Assembly (NCBI GenBank): GCA_965215715.1
Contig: OZ244129.1
Coordinates: 2,232,001-2,296,000, forward strand
Direction of reading: 5' to 3'
DNA from: HXMU1428-3 sp965215715
GTDB lineage: Bacteria > Pseudomonadota > Alphaproteobacteria > Rhizobiales > HXMU1428-3
DNA length: 64,000 nt
Shown here: piece by piece, positions 63,937 through 64,000 of the stretch
Layout: each line of letters opens with the position of its first letter
Numbering within the stretch: position 1 is the first letter of the stretch
Program-made: the position numbers and the translations under genes
Notes under the pieces: generated by a model
The model's database searches: none
What the model saw: the letters and a program-made list of their open reading frames with translations, nothing else
What the model was told of the DNA's origin: nothing

Positions 63937-64000
63937 AAAAACCCTAAGACCGAAACCATAATGAAAGATTTCAACAAAAGACAAATAATATTAAAAAGAT

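Overview
The window looks like core chromosome of an alphaproteobacterium of the order Hyphomicrobiales (Rhizobiales) with a moderate-to-low GC content for that group. The evidence is gene content and order: an aa3 cytochrome oxidase cluster (ctaC-ctaD-ctaB-coxF-ctaG-ctaE) followed by DUF983, SURF1, thrC and an M16 peptidase, with an ialB-type gene beside it; gshA-rsmE-ubiA-DUF6101; a lipid A/Kdo block with DUF4170 and DUF2093 neighbours; and ileS-lspA-lipoprotein-M16-M16-pgi-mutL. Dispersed palindromic repeats with the core ACCGG..CCACTTTT and GAGCATG/CATGCTC arms also fit that order. No rRNA, tRNA, insertion sequence, prophage or CRISPR array was seen.

Layout. 1-4.5 kb: a methyltransferase gene divergent from gloB, then bluB (the B12 lower ligand), then a structured-RNA candidate directly ahead of a gene for an NYN-domain protein with a probable LOTUS-like region. 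4.6-7.3 kb: a small accessory locus of a CmcJ-type oxidoreductase and a glutathione S-transferase, divergent from a LysR regulator, with the last codons of a lost SDR gene still in place. 7.4-9.5 kb: phaB and phaA of polyhydroxyalkanoate synthesis, separated by a 22-bp tandem array made from the end of phaA. 9.7-14.8 kb: a DUF442 phosphatase/sulfurtransferase-like protein, a Gfo/Idh/MocA dehydrogenase plus DegT aminotransferase pair for an amino sugar, a peroxiredoxin, a DsbD-N-like protein and AlgH/YqgE. 14.9-28.8 kb: a long minus-strand series from the cytochrome oxidase genes through thrC to a large membrane EAL phosphodiesterase.

29.4-38 kb: IalB-like protein, a secreted PAN-domain protein with a three-fold four-cysteine repeat, a MATE exporter, gshA, rsmE, ubiA and DUF6101. 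37-43.4 kb: a probable lipopolysaccharide operon (CysQ/IMPase-like, DUF4170, MsbA-like ABC exporter, a fused DUF374-WaaA protein, LpxK). 43.4-50.4 kb: DUF2093, xseA, purD, a patatin-like lipase, tadA, an RsuA/RluB-type pseudouridine synthase and rsmD. 50.4-60.7 kb: a minus-strand housekeeping series mutL, pgi, two M16 peptidases (one lacking its zinc site), a lipoprotein, lspA and ileS. 60.9-64 kb: a TIGR02285-type periplasmic protein convergent with a hybrid histidine kinase that continues nearly to the window edge.

Most of the window is ordinary. The points most worth a second look are the in-frame DUF374-WaaA fusion, the structured RNA upstream of the NYN protein, the modular REP-like repeats at three loci, the 22-bp array generated from the phaA 3' end, the SDR remnant in the CmcJ/GST locus, and the 71-residue cysteine repeats of the PAN protein. 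No complete, clearly new multi-gene system could be demonstrated from the sequence alone. Start codons were re-chosen where a nearby Shine-Dalgarno sequence, a signal peptide or family alignment pointed to an internal start.
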